Part shown: positions 24,108-33,800 of the stretch, piece after piece
How positions within the stretch are numbered: the first letter of the stretch is position 1
How the letters are laid out: each line of letters begins with the position of its first letter
From: Hylemonella sp.
GTDB taxonomy: Bacteria; Pseudomonadota; Gammaproteobacteria; Burkholderiales; Burkholderiaceae_C
Direction: 5' to 3'
Assembly (NCBI GenBank): GCA_030680575.1
Contig: JAUXVI010000053.1
Span: 47,514 to 111,513, forward strand
DNA length: 64,000 nt
Program-made: the position numbers and the translations under genes
Notes under the pieces: generated by a model
Seen by the model: the letters and a program-made list of their open reading frames with translations, nothing else
What the model was told of the DNA's origin: nothing
Databases searched by the model: none

Positions 24108-25562
24108 TCAGAAGGGGTAGTGGCGCGGTGTGGTCTGCATCGTGATCCAGCGCAGTTCGGTGAATTCGTTGATGCCGGCCTTGCCGCCGAAACGGCCGAT
24201 GCCGCTGCCCTTGACACCGCCAAACGGCATCTGCGCCTCATCGTGCACCGTGGGGCCGTTGACATGGCAGATGCCGGAGTCGATGCGGCGCGCCACGTTG
24301 TAGGCACGGGCGATGTCACCACCGAACACGGCCGACGACAGGCCGTACTCGTTGTCGTTGGCGCAGGCCACGGCTTCTTCCACGCCGCTCACGCGCACGA
24401 TGGCCTTGACCGGGCCGAAGGTCTCTTCATAGTAGATCTTCATGGCCGGGGTGACGTGGTCGAGGATGGTGGCGGGCATCAGCGTGCTGGTGGCCTTTTC
24501 ACCGCAGACCAGTTTGGCACCCTTGGCCAGGGCATCGTCGATCAGCGCATTGCAATGCTCCACCGTGCTCATGCCGATCACCGAACCCAGCACCACCGGC
24601 TCGGGCTTGCGCGGGTCGCCCAGCGGCAGATTCTTGGCCTTGTTGACGAAACGCTTGACGAACTCGTCGGCGATCTTCTGGTCGACGATGATGCGCTCGG
24701 TCGACATGCAGATCTGCCCGCTGTTGGCAAAACAACCAAAAGCCGCACCGTTGACAGCGTCATCGATATCGGCATCGTCCAGGATCACCATCGGCGCCTT
24801 GCCGCCGAGCTCCAGCACCACCGGCTTCAGGTACTTGGCGCAGGTCATGGCGATGATCTTGCCCACCTTGGTGGAGCCGGTGAAGTTCACGCGGCGCACC
24901 GCCGGGTGCGCCACCATGGCTTCCACCACTGCGCCAGCATCAGCCGGCGCATTGGTGACGTAGTTCACCACGCCGGGCGGGAAACCGGCATCCATGAAGG
25001 CTTCGATGATGAGCTGATGGGTACGCGGGCAGTTCTCCGAACCTTTCAGGATCACGGTGTTGCCGCAGGCCAGCGGCGTGGCGACCGCGCGCACCGCCAG
25101 GATGATGGGCGCGTTCCAGGGTGCGATGCCGAGCACCACGCCGGCCGGCTGGCGCACGCCCATGGCCAGCGAGCCCGGCACGTCGGAGGGGATCACCTCG
25201 CCCGCCACCTGGGTGGTCAGCGCAGCGGCCTCGCGCAGCATGCCGGCAGCCAGCATGACGTTGAAGCCGGCCCACATGCCGGTGCCACCGGTCTCGGCGC
25301 CCACGGCCTCGATGAACTGGGGTGTCTTCGCTTCGAGTGCGTCGGCGGCCTTGAGCAGCAGCATGCGGCGCTCAGTCGGGCCGGTCTGGCTCCAGGTCTT
25401 GAAGGCTTCGGCGGCGGCATCCGCCGCCATCACCGCATCCGCCGGGGAAGCGGCGGGTGCGCGCGTGGCGACGCTGCCGTCAAGCGGGTTGCGCCGCTCG
25501 AAGGTGGCACCGCGTTCGGCCGTGACTTTCAGGCCGTTGATGAGCATGGATAGATCAGACAT
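24108..25562 (-). CDS. NAD(P)-dependent aldehyde dehydrogenase (vanillin/salicylaldehyde dehydrogenase-like)
   Basis: A 484-residue ALDH. The general base lies in VVLELGGKAPM (Glu), the nucleophile in FANSGQICMSTERI (Cys), and the cofactor site in GIAPWNAPIIL and FTGSTKVGKII. The C-terminal PFGGVKGSGIGRFGG is typical. Closest in style to the vanillin/salicylaldehyde dehydrogenase group, so oxidation of an aromatic aldehyde to the acid is my best guess. It lies 28 bases after livF-like, the last transporter gene, as the final gene of a Liv-type ABC importer operon, which supports a catabolic role for an imported aromatic or related compound. Confidence 0.88.
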   Translation of the reverse strand: MSDLSMLINGLKVTAERGATFERRNPLDGSVATRAPAASPADAVMAADAAAEAFKTWSQTGPTERRMLLLKAADALEAKTPQFIEAVGAETGGTGMWAGFNVMLAAGMLREAAALTTQVAGEVIPSDVPGSLAMGVRQPAGVVLGIAPWNAPIILAVRAVATPLACGNTVILKGSENCPRTHQLIIEAFMDAGFPPGVVNYVTNAPADAGAVVEAMVAHPAVRRVNFTGSTKVGKIIAMTCAKYLKPVVLELGGKAPMVILDDADIDDAVNGAAFGCFANSGQICMSTERIIVDQKIADEFVKRFVNKAKNLPLGDPRKPEPVVLGSVIGMSTVEHCNALIDDALAKGAKLVCGEKATSTLMPATILDHVTPAMKIYYEETFGPVKAIVRVSGVEEAVACANDNEYGLSSAVFGGDIARAYNVARRIDSGICHVNGPTVHDEAQMPFGGVKGSGIGRFGGKAGINEFTELRWITMQTTPRHYPF

Positions 25563-25590
25563 GAGAAATCTCCTTCACAAAATAAATCGT

Positions 25591-26393
25591 TCAAACGGGG
25601 GTGGTCTTGCGGCGGCGCTGTACGGCATCGGCCGCGGTGGTCGTATCGGCCGCATCCGCACCCAGATAGGCTTCGCGGACGACGTTGGAGCGCTCCAGCA
25701 GCCGGGCCGGGCCGCTGGCCACCAGCGTGCCGCGCTCCAGCACATACCCCCGGTCCGCCACGGCCAGTGCCTTCTTCACGTTCTGCTCCACCATCAGCAC
25801 GGTGGTGCCGTTGTCGGCAATGCGGCGCGCCATCGCCAGCAGCTCGTCCACCATCTTGGGCGCCAGGCCGAGCGAGGGCTCGTCCAGCATGAGCAGGCGT
25901 GGCGCGCTCATCATGGCGCGCGCCACCGCCACCATCTGCTGCTCGCCACCACTCATGGTGCCGGCCAGCTGGTGAATGCGTTCACGCAGCCTGGGGAAAT
26001 CGTTCAGAACCTGTTCCATCCGGCGCTCGCGTTCGGCGCGGCCAATGAGCCAGCCCCCCAGCTCCAGGTTCTCCAGCACGCTCATCTGCGGAAACAGCTG
26101 GCGGCCTTCGGCCACCAGCGTCATGCCGCTGCGCACGATCTCGTGCGTCTTCTCGGGCAGATCCTCACCATCGAGCAACACCATGCCCTGGCGCGGAATC
26201 AGGCCCATTAGCGCCTTGAGCAGCGTGGTCTTGCCGGCGCCGTTCGGGCCGAGGATCACGGTCAGGCCCGGCTTGACCTCGAAACGCAGGTCGCGCAGCA
26301 CCAGGAACAGGCCGTAGCCGGCACTTAAGGCCCGCACCTGCAGGTGGGCATGCTTTTCATCCCCCAGCACAAAGGGGGTATCGCGGTACCACA

Positions 26394-26397
<4 letters not shown>
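25591..26397 (-). CDS. livF: Liv-type ABC transporter ATPase, LivF-like
   Basis: A 268-residue ATP-binding subunit of the branched-chain amino-acid type (HAAT) importer. Walker A is GPNGAGKTTLLKALMG, the signature is MSGGEQQMVAVARAM, Walker B is LLMLDEPSLGLAP, and the H-loop follows in VLMVEQNVKKAL. These are LivF features. The start overlaps the LivG stop by ATGA (26394-26397). A 20-residue C-terminal extension rich in Ala, Thr and Arg follows the usual end. The likely cargo is an aromatic acid or similar ligand rather than an amino acid, given the ALDH next door. Confidence 0.92.
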
Positions 26398-27192
<795 letters not shown>

Positions 27193-27200
<8 letters not shown>

Positions 27201-28221
27201 AGTGCGACTCCTTCTCGCGCCGCTTCAGGCGTTGCTTCTCACGTTCCTTCTCGCCGCTGAGGTCGCGCTTGAGGTCGCGCGCCCAGTCGCGGCTGTCGTT
27301 CCACCAGCCCTTGAAGGTCTCCCAGCGCAGCGAGGCCAGGCCACCGGGCAGGTAGAGCACGCACAGGATGAGCAGCAGGCCCAGCGACATCAGGTAGATC
27401 TGCGGGAACTGCAGGCGCAGCGACTCGGCCAGCACGCTGAAGATGATGGCGGCCAGCAACGGCCCCCACAGCGTGAGCACGCCGCCGATCAGGGTGATCA
27501 GCACGGTCTGGAAACCGATGAAGGGGTTGAACACGGTGTGCGGGTCGATGTAGGTCCAGCGCACCGCCATGGCCGCACCCACCGCGCCGGCAAAGGCGGC
27601 CGTGATGGCAAAGCCGGCAATCTTGACCAGGCGGGTGTTGACCCCCAGGGTCTGGGCGCGCTGCTCGTCGGCACCGATGCCCATCAGGGCCAGGCCGAAA
27701 CGGGTACGCCGCACCACGATGGACACCGCCACCGCCAGCACCGCAATGGCGAGCACGGTCAGGTAGATGGTGTCGCGCTCGGGCACCACGGTCAGCACCC
27801 GGCCCACCGTGCCGGTGACCGACTTCTCGAAATAGGTCACGGCATGCAGGATCAGCTCGGTCATGCCGAAGGTCAGCACAGCGAAGTAGGTGCCTCGCAG
27901 GTGCAGCACCGCCGCGCCCATGACCACGGCCACGACAACGGCAATGCCGGCGCCGATCAGGATGGTCTCGACCCAGCCGAACTGGCCCAGCAGGATGGCG
28001 GTGGTGTAGGCACCGATGCCGAAGAAGGCCGAGGTGGCCAGTGACAGATAACGCGTGCTGCCGCAGAACAGGCCCCAGCTGGAAGACAGGGCCACGTACA
28101 TCAGGCAGGTCAGCGCCATGGAAACGACGAACTCGCTGGCGTAAGCCGGCAGGGCCAGCGCCCAGCCGGTGAAGGCCAGCAGCACCAGCAGGTCGCGGAT
28201 GAGGAATTGACGGGAGTTCAT
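27193..28221 (-). CDS. livM: Liv-type ABC transporter permease, LivM-like
   Basis: A 342-residue permease with 8-9 hydrophobic helices and the LivM core (GLFCGSTRYLSLATSAFFGIGAYT, DEQRAQTLGVNTRLVKIAGFAI with the EAA-like coupling loop, AVRWTYIDPHTVF). It ends in an unusually charged tail, RDLKRDLSGEKEREKQRLKRRE, about 30 residues of alternating Lys/Arg/Glu that is not part of the fold. It overlaps livH by four bases at its start and livG at its end. It should form the membrane channel with LivH. Confidence 0.92.
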
Positions 28222-29108
28222 GCTTTACGGCTTTTGCGGGTGAACAGACCTTCGGGACGCAGCAGCAACACGGCGATGAACACCACGTAGGACAGCAGGG
28301 CCTTGAGCGAGGGGTTGGTGAAATGCATGCCCAGCGCCTCGATCACGCCCAGGAACAGGCCGCCGATCAGCGCGCCGCCCATGCTGCCGAAGCCGCCCAG
28401 CGTGATGACGATCAGCGCCGTCACGGTGTAGGGCTGGCCCATGTAAGGTGTGATGGTGTAGGCCATGGACAAGAGCGCGCCGGCAATGCCCGACAGCCCC
28501 AGGCCGATACCGAACATCAGCGGGTGCAGGCGTTTGGTGTCGATGCCCATGAGCTGCGCGCCGATGGCCGACTGCATCAGCGCGCGCACGCCCTTGCCCA
28601 GCAGTGTCATGCGCAGCAGCACGATGAGCGCGCCGGCAAAAACCAGGGCCAGGAAAAAGACCAGCAGCTTGTTGGCGGCGAACTGCACCTCGCCGAACTT
28701 CACCGGCTCGGTCAGGTAGTCGTAACCGCGCAGATCGCCACCCCACATCCAGGACACGAAGTTCTGCACCAGGAACATCAGGCCGAAGGCGACCATCAGA
28801 CCACGCGCCTCGAAGACATCGAGGTTCGGCGAGGTGGCGGTCAGGCGGCGGAAGCACAGAAAGTGAACGGCGACGCCGAGCACCATCAGCACGACAAAGG
28901 CCACCGGCACCATCAGCAGCGGCGACAAGCCGAACTGCGTCTGCACCAGCCAGGTCAGGTAGGCGCCCACCATGAGGAACTCACCGTGCGCGATGTTGAG
29001 GATGCGCATCAGGCCGTACTGGAGGTTCAACCCCAGTGCGACGAGCGCGTAAATACCCCCAGTGATGAGACCGGAGGCAATGAGTTCTAGCCAGGCAGTG
29101 ATTGACAT
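28218..29108 (-). CDS. livH: Liv-type ABC transporter permease, LivH-like
   Basis: A 296-residue permease with about 8 helices. The LivH pattern is clear: ASGLITGGIYALVALGLNLQYGLMRILNIAHGEFLMVGAYL near the start, GKGVRALMQSAIGAQLMGIDT as the ATPase-coupling loop, and GGLFLGVIEALG. I chose the ATG at 29108, matching family N-termini; the frame extends to 29153 with no SD at either site. The gap to the binding-protein gene (29109-29243) is filled by a family B repeat, which may act as a stem-loop that sets relative mRNA levels of livK and the membrane genes. Confidence 0.9.
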   Translation of the reverse strand: MSITAWLELIASGLITGGIYALVALGLNLQYGLMRILNIAHGEFLMVGAYLTWLVQTQFGLSPLLMVPVAFVVLMVLGVAVHFLCFRRLTATSPNLDVFEARGLMVAFGLMFLVQNFVSWMWGGDLRGYDYLTEPVKFGEVQFAANKLLVFFLALVFAGALIVLLRMTLLGKGVRALMQSAIGAQLMGIDTKRLHPLMFGIGLGLSGIAGALLSMAYTITPYMGQPYTVTALIVITLGGFGSMGGALIGGLFLGVIEALGMHFTNPSLKALLSYVVFIAVLLLRPEGLFTRKSRKA

Positions 29109-29166
29109 AAGAGCGTTGGAAAAGAGAGAGCCCGCGACACCAGCAAAGGCCATCGTCGGGGGCCGC

Positions 29167-29243
29167 CGCGGAACCGGCTGTGCCGGGCCGCTGGCGGCGT
29201 CCCCCTAGGGGGAAGGCGGCCGTCAGGCCGACTCAGGGGGGCT
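29167..29243 (+). repeat. Family B palindromic repeat
   Basis: Contains GGAACCGGCTGTGCCGGGCC, then CTGGCGGCG, CCCCCTAGGGGG, AAGGCGGC, a short dyad and AGGGGGGC at the end. It shares this order with 59916-60002. It occupies the space between livK and livH, ending at the livK stop codon. Several stems can form in the transcript (CCGGC/GCCGG, CCCCC/GGGGG). Confidence 0.75.
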
Positions 29244-30437
29244 TTACCAATTCGGCTTCGGCGCCAGCTTCGCGGTGGCGACCTTCTGCGGCCACACGAC
29301 TTCGAACTCGCCCTTCTGCCACTGACCCACGGTGCCCGGGGTGCCCACGTTTTCGCTGCCGACAAACTTGATGTCGCCCAGGATTGTCTTGTGGGTGGTG
29401 TTGGCAATAAAGTCACGGATCGCCTTGCGGTCCAGGCCCTGCGCCTTGACGGCGTTGGTCAGGATTTCCAGCCCAGCCCAGGTGGCGCCGCTGGCCCAGC
29501 GGTCGGGTTCCTTGCCGCCGAACTTCTTGGTGTGGGCGTCGAAGTAGGCCTTGGCACCCGGGCTGGTCTTGCTGTTCCAGGAACCCATGCCCAGCACGCC
29601 TTCGGCGCCGGCCGGCGTCATGACGTTGCGGTAGAGCTGGAAGGCGGTGCCGACCGAGGCGTAGAAGAACTTCGGGTTGAAGCCGATTTCCTTGGCCTGC
29701 TTGCTGGCCAGGATGGTGTCGGGCGGGTAGGTGAAGCCGATGAAGGCATCGGGGTTCTTGTCCTTGATGGAGCGCAGCACGGGTGACAGATCCTTGACGC
29801 CACCGGGATAACTCTTGTCTTCCACCATGGTGATGCCGGTGCCCTGCAACGCCACCTTGAGCGCGGCAAAGTTTTCCAGACCGAACAGGTCATCGACATA
29901 CACCACGGCAATGCTCTTGACGCCATTGGCCTTGAGCATGTCCACCAGCGCCTCGCACATCGGCTTGGGTTGCTGCAGCATCAGGAAGAAGTAGGGCAAC
30001 TTCATCTCGATCAGGCGCTTGGACAGGGCTGTCGGCGCCAGGAAGGGATAACCGAAACGGTTGGCCAAGGGCGCGACCGCGAAGTTGGCGTTGGAGCCCC
30101 AGGGCGCCAGCACCAGGTCGACCTTGTCGGAGCCCATCAGTTTTTCATAGGAGCGCACGCAGGTTTCGATGTCGCTGCGGTCATCGGAGCTGATCAGCTC
30201 GATCGGACGGCGCACACCTTTGACGTCCAGGCCGCCGGCGGCGTTCTGCTGCTCGGCCCACAACAGATAGTTCGGCTCCTGGCTGACCTGGGCCCCGCCG
30301 GTCCACGGACCGGTACGGGCGATGGCATAACCGATACGAACAGGTTTTTGCTGGGCCAGCAGCTGGGGCGCAAACGCGGCCGCACCCACGGTGGCGGCAG
30401 CGCCCTTGAGCAGGGTACGTTTGGTTTTTTGAATCAT
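29244..30437 (-). CDS. livK: Liv-type ABC transporter periplasmic substrate-binding protein
   Basis: A 397-residue type I periplasmic-binding-fold protein. The signal region is KTKRTLLKGAAATVGAAAFAPQLLAQQ (no twin arginine, so Sec is more likely), then VRIGYAIARTGPWTGGAQ and the two-domain ligand fold, with VKSIAVVYVDDLFGLENFAALK at the domain crossover. It captures the ligand for the LivHMGF importer. Relatives often bind aromatic acids or amides as well as amino acids. The start at 30437 follows TGGAGA. It is the first gene of the minus-strand operon and is divergent from the AraC regulator. Confidence 0.92.
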   Translation of the reverse strand: MIQKTKRTLLKGAAATVGAAAFAPQLLAQQKPVRIGYAIARTGPWTGGAQVSQEPNYLLWAEQQNAAGGLDVKGVRRPIELISSDDRSDIETCVRSYEKLMGSDKVDLVLAPWGSNANFAVAPLANRFGYPFLAPTALSKRLIEMKLPYFFLMLQQPKPMCEALVDMLKANGVKSIAVVYVDDLFGLENFAALKVALQGTGITMVEDKSYPGGVKDLSPVLRSIKDKNPDAFIGFTYPPDTILASKQAKEIGFNPKFFYASVGTAFQLYRNVMTPAGAEGVLGMGSWNSKTSPGAKAYFDAHTKKFGGKEPDRWASGATWAGLEILTNAVKAQGLDRKAIRDFIANTTHKTILGDIKFVGSENVGTPGTVGQWQKGEFEVVWPQKVATAKLAPKPNW

Positions 30438-30546
30438 GTTGTCTCCAGTTGTGAGTGAACTCGCAGGAACCGAACAGCCAATGCTAGAAAAGCTTGCGCG
30501 AACTGGCTTTGCTGAACGTGCACAAAGTAGTTGACGGTTCATGCAA

Positions 30547-30570
30547 GGACATCGGGGTTAACCCTTGTCC
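30547..30570. promoter_or_regulatory. Dyad in the livK/AraC intergenic region, candidate operator
   Basis: GGACATCGGGGTTAACCCTTGTCC, an imperfect palindrome built on a perfect centre GGGTTAACCC, in the 210 bases between the divergent livK and AraC genes. This position suits an AraC-type or accessory regulator. No promoter hexamers are convincing nearby. Confidence 0.4.
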
Positions 30571-30647
30571 CCGCACACCCGCGGGATTCGGCCCTGCGCC
30601 CATAATCACGAGACCATGGATTGCCAAGCCCGGCCCCGGAGCCCCGC

Positions 30648-31625
30648 ATGACCGCGACCACCGCCGTCAGCACGGACGATTTCGCGCCGCGCGAACGCGC
30701 GCCGGTCTGGTGCGAGTGGATCTGGAAACATTTCGGCGGTCTGGAGTCCGACCTCTACGGCGACACCGACTTCGACGGCCACATGGCCTCGGCGCGCGCC
30801 GGCGACATCATCCTCACCAAGCTCGAAGCCAACCGCCACCGCGTGGTGCGCACGCAGGACATGGTGCGCGCCAGCGAAGAGGGTTACCTCAAGATCGTGG
30901 CGCCGATGAAAGGCCGTGCCGGCGTTGAGCAGATGGGGCGCCAGGCCTGGGTCGCCCCCGGCGCCTGGACCATCTACGACACCACCGGCAGCTACGCCGT
31001 GGCCAACCCGGAGCGGGTCGAGCACCTGATCGTCATGCTGCCGAAAGCACAGATGATCGAGCGCGGCCTGCGGCTGGAGACCCTGATGGCACGCCCGGTC
31101 GGTGGCGCCAGCGGCATCGCGCGCGTGGCGCTGACCACCATGCGCAGCACCTTCCAGGAACTGCCGCACATGAGTGCCGACGCCGCACGCGGCGCCGGCG
31201 AGCTGATCGCCCAGCTGGTGCGCCTGTCCCTGATCGAGCTCTCGGGCCAGGAGACGGCGCTGACGCAACGCGAGGCCTTGAAAGACCGCATCCGTGGTTA
31301 CGTCGCGCTGCACCTGCGCGACCCCGAGCTGACGGTGGACCAGATCGCCCATGCGCTGAACTGCAGCAAGCGCCACCTCTACAACGCCTTCGCCGAAGAA
31401 GACCAGACGCTGGCCAGCTACATCCAGCACCTGCGGCTGGAGGCCTGCCTGCGCGAACTGCAGCACCCGATGGCACAAACCCGCCCGATCACCGAGATCG
31501 CGCTGTCCTGGGGCTTCAACAACCCGTCGCACTTCAGCCGCGTCTTTCGCGAACACACCGGCATGAGCCCGAGCGAGTTCCGCCAGCACAGCCAGGCGTC
31601 CCAGACGCGACTGCAGCCGCATTAA
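30648..31625 (+). CDS. AraC-family regulator with AraC_binding_2 sensor domain
   Basis: A 325-residue regulator. The N-terminal half (WKHFGGLESDLYGDTDFDGH through MLPKAQMIERGL) resembles the AraC_binding_2 domain of FeaR- and XylS-like proteins. The C-terminal 100 residues carry the double helix-turn-helix: LTVDQIAHALNCSKRHLYNAF and TEIALSWGFNNPSHFSRVFREHTGMSPSEFR. The start at 30648 has CGGAG six bases upstream. It is divergent from the ABC/ALDH operon and just upstream of the class II aldolase gene, so it probably activates both in response to the imported substrate or its aldehyde. Confidence 0.9.
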   Translation: MTATTAVSTDDFAPRERAPVWCEWIWKHFGGLESDLYGDTDFDGHMASARAGDIILTKLEANRHRVVRTQDMVRASEEGYLKIVAPMKGRAGVEQMGRQAWVAPGAWTIYDTTGSYAVANPERVEHLIVMLPKAQMIERGLRLETLMARPVGGASGIARVALTTMRSTFQELPHMSADAARGAGELIAQLVRLSLIELSGQETALTQREALKDRIRGYVALHLRDPELTVDQIAHALNCSKRHLYNAFAEEDQTLASYIQHLRLEACLRELQHPMAQTRPITEIALSWGFNNPSHFSRVFREHTGMSPSEFRQHSQASQTRLQPH

Positions 31626-31688
31626 TCTTTGCGCTGGCTTGGTGAACAGTAGCGGATCATTCCAACAAGATCCGCCGGAGACAACACC

Positions 31689-32444
31689 ATGCACATCCCC
31701 TCATTGAAAGACGTCGTCAGCGCCGAGGAATGGCAGCTGCGCTGCGACCTCGCCGCCGCCTACCGTCTGGTGGCCGCCTACGGCTGGAGCGATCTGGTGT
31801 TCACCCACATCAGCGCCCGCATCCCGGGGCCGGAGCACCACTTCCTCATCAACCCCTACGGCCTGATGTTCGACGAGATCACCGCCTCCAGCCTGGTCAA
31901 GGTCGACCAGGACTGCAACAAGCTCAGCGACTCACCGTTTCCGGTCAACCCGGCCGGTTTTGTCATCCACAGCGCCATTCACGCCGCGCGCGAGGACGCC
32001 GGCTGCGTGCTGCACACCCACTCGCGCGCCGGCGTGGCGGTGAGCGCGCAGAAGTGCGGCGTGCTGCCGATCAGCCAGCAGTCCACCTTCGTGCTCGGTT
32101 CACTGGCCTACCATGACTACGAAGGCGTCGCCCTGCGCGACGACGAGAAACCGCGCCTGCAAGCCGATCTGGGCCGTGCCAACTACCTGATGCTGCGCAA
32201 CCATGGGCTGCTGACCGTGGGCCGGACGATTGCCGACGCGTTTCTCAACATGTACATCTTCGAGGCCACCTGCCGCATCCAGCTCGACGCCCAGGCCGGC
32301 GGTGAACTGGTCTACGTCAACCCGCAGATCCTCACCGGTGTGGCCACCGCCATGAAGACCGTCACGGTGGGCCAGGGCGCCAACCTGGCCTGGCCGGCGC
32401 TGCTGCGCAAACTCGACCGCATGGACCCGGACTACAAGACCTGA
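31689..32444 (+). CDS. Class II aldolase/adducin-family protein
   Basis: A 251-residue zinc-dependent class II aldolase/adducin domain (fuculose-phosphate aldolase fold). Zinc ligands are visible in LHTHSRAGVAVSA and LRNHGLLTVG; the opening DLVFTHISARIPG and FLINPYGLMFDEITASSL match stand-alone family members common in Burkholderiales. The acceptor and donor cannot be stated; sugar-phosphate specificity residues are not preserved clearly. It starts 63 bases after the AraC gene with SD CCGGAG and is probably part of the same catabolic locus. Confidence 0.85.
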   Translation: MHIPSLKDVVSAEEWQLRCDLAAAYRLVAAYGWSDLVFTHISARIPGPEHHFLINPYGLMFDEITASSLVKVDQDCNKLSDSPFPVNPAGFVIHSAIHAAREDAGCVLHTHSRAGVAVSAQKCGVLPISQQSTFVLGSLAYHDYEGVALRDDEKPRLQADLGRANYLMLRNHGLLTVGRTIADAFLNMYIFEATCRIQLDAQAGGELVYVNPQILTGVATAMKTVTVGQGANLAWPALLRKLDRMDPDYKT

Positions 32445-32454
32445 GCCTCACGAT

Positions 32455-32505
32455 CGCTATTGTTTTAATAGCTAATGGCGCAGCAAGGACGAGGGCTACT
32501 TGCCA
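32455..32505 (+). repeat. Family A palindromic repeat overlapping the AsmA-like stop codon
   Basis: CGCTATTGTTTTAATAGC, then ATGGCGCAGCAAGGACGAGGGCT and the end TTGCC. It shares GGCGCAGCAA(G/T)GnCG(A/G)GGGCT with the copy at 48263 and GGACGAGGGCT with 16771. It lies between the class II aldolase stop and the convergent AsmA-like gene and overlaps the last three or four codons of the latter (stop at 32496-32498). Confidence 0.8.
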
Positions 32506-33779
32506 AAAAGCTTCTTGAAACCCTCGCTCGCCTTGTCGCCCAGGCTGGCTCCGGCACCGGTGCCGACGCCGGGCATGAGCACCGTCCCGATGGCTGCACC
32601 GATCATGGCGCCACGCGTCAGCGTCACCTGCGGATCGCTCACCGTGCCGCCCAGCGCCAGCGGCACACCCACCGCCCCGCCGAGCTCCACGCTGATGCGC
32701 CCGCTCAAGGCCTGGCTCGGCGCCACTGCCACCTGACCGGTGGCACTGAGTACCCCCGAGCTGGCCACCAGGTTGCTGAGTTCGATCGCCCGGCCCTGCG
32801 TGCGCACCTGACCGGCCAAGGTATCGAGCGGTGTCTCGCCGCCGCGGCTCATGCCCACGGTCTTCACCGCACGGGCCAGGTCGATGCCATGCACCACTGC
32901 CTGGCGCACGGTGAAGGTGGACTGGGTCTGCAGCACCTCCGGCAACGAACCGGGCTTGCGGGTACGGGCACTCAGGCGGGTACTGGCTTCCAGCCGGCCG
33001 CTGAGCGGCTGCGCGGCTTGCGATTTCGGGGTTGGTTCGGGCGCCGTCAGGCGTGACAGGTCCACCTCACGTGTCTGCAACTGGCCCTTGAGGGCGAATT
33101 CAGCGCCCACTTCCTTGGCGGGCTCCAGCTCGATGCGCCCCTTGACCGTGCCACCGGCCACCTGCAAGACCACACCCCAGGCCAGGGCCTGCGCTTCACG
33201 TTGCAAGACCAGCTTGCTGCCCTGCAACCGCCCCTGCACGATCTGCGCCTCGAGCTGCTGCGGCCAGACATCGGGGCTCAGGGTCGCTTCGGCCTGCAGC
33301 GTGATGGCCGCCCCCTTGGCATCGATCCAGGTCAGGCCGTCGAGCACGGTGCGCCGCGGCAGGAACTGCAAAGGCAGATCGCCCGCCTCCTGGCGGTCGC
33401 GCTTCTTTTTCTGCAGCGCCAGCACCAAGGCATCCAGACCCGGCTGCGGCAGCACGGCACGGCGCACAACGAGCGTCGCCGGTGCCACCCGCCCCTGCAA
33501 CAGATCGGCCCAGACCGGCCGCACCTCGACGCGCTCCACCGTCAATGCCGGCTGGGTCTGCACCGTGATGCGCTCCACGGCCACGGCCGGTAGCGGCCAC
33601 AGTGCCACATCGAGATGGCCCAGCGCCACCCCCACCCCGAGCGCCGCAGCGGCTTGCTGTTCCATGCGCTGACGGAAATCGTCGGTGCCAAGCCAGCGCT
33701 GCAAGACCAGCACGCCGCTTGTCAGCAACAACAACAGCACCAGCAGTGCGATCCCAACCCCTTTGATAACGCGTTTCAT
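32496..33779 (-). CDS. AsmA-like membrane-anchored protein
   Basis: A 427-residue protein with one N-terminal TM helix (VGIALLVLLLLLTSGVLVL) and a long periplasmic beta-rich region with typical AsmA repeats (LGVGVALGHLDVALWPLPAVAVERI near the start; SRLTAPEP..LSGRLEASTRLSAR and LSGRISVELGG later). The AsmA group includes lipid-transfer and outer-membrane-assembly proteins; a role in envelope maintenance is inferred. The end is a Gly-rich segment (LMPGVGTGAGASLG) and FKKLFGK. The ATG at 33779 was preferred to a GTG at 33794. Its stop codon lies inside a family A repeat. Confidence 0.8.
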   Translation of the reverse strand: MKRVIKGVGIALLVLLLLLTSGVLVLQRWLGTDDFRQRMEQQAAAALGVGVALGHLDVALWPLPAVAVERITVQTQPALTVERVEVRPVWADLLQGRVAPATLVVRRAVLPQPGLDALVLALQKKKRDRQEAGDLPLQFLPRRTVLDGLTWIDAKGAAITLQAEATLSPDVWPQQLEAQIVQGRLQGSKLVLQREAQALAWGVVLQVAGGTVKGRIELEPAKEVGAEFALKGQLQTREVDLSRLTAPEPTPKSQAAQPLSGRLEASTRLSARTRKPGSLPEVLQTQSTFTVRQAVVHGIDLARAVKTVGMSRGGETPLDTLAGQVRTQGRAIELSNLVASSGVLSATGQVAVAPSQALSGRISVELGGAVGVPLALGGTVSDPQVTLTRGAMIGAAIGTVLMPGVGTGAGASLGDKASEGFKKLFGK

Positions 33780-33800
33780 GCCGGCATTGTGCACAGCATG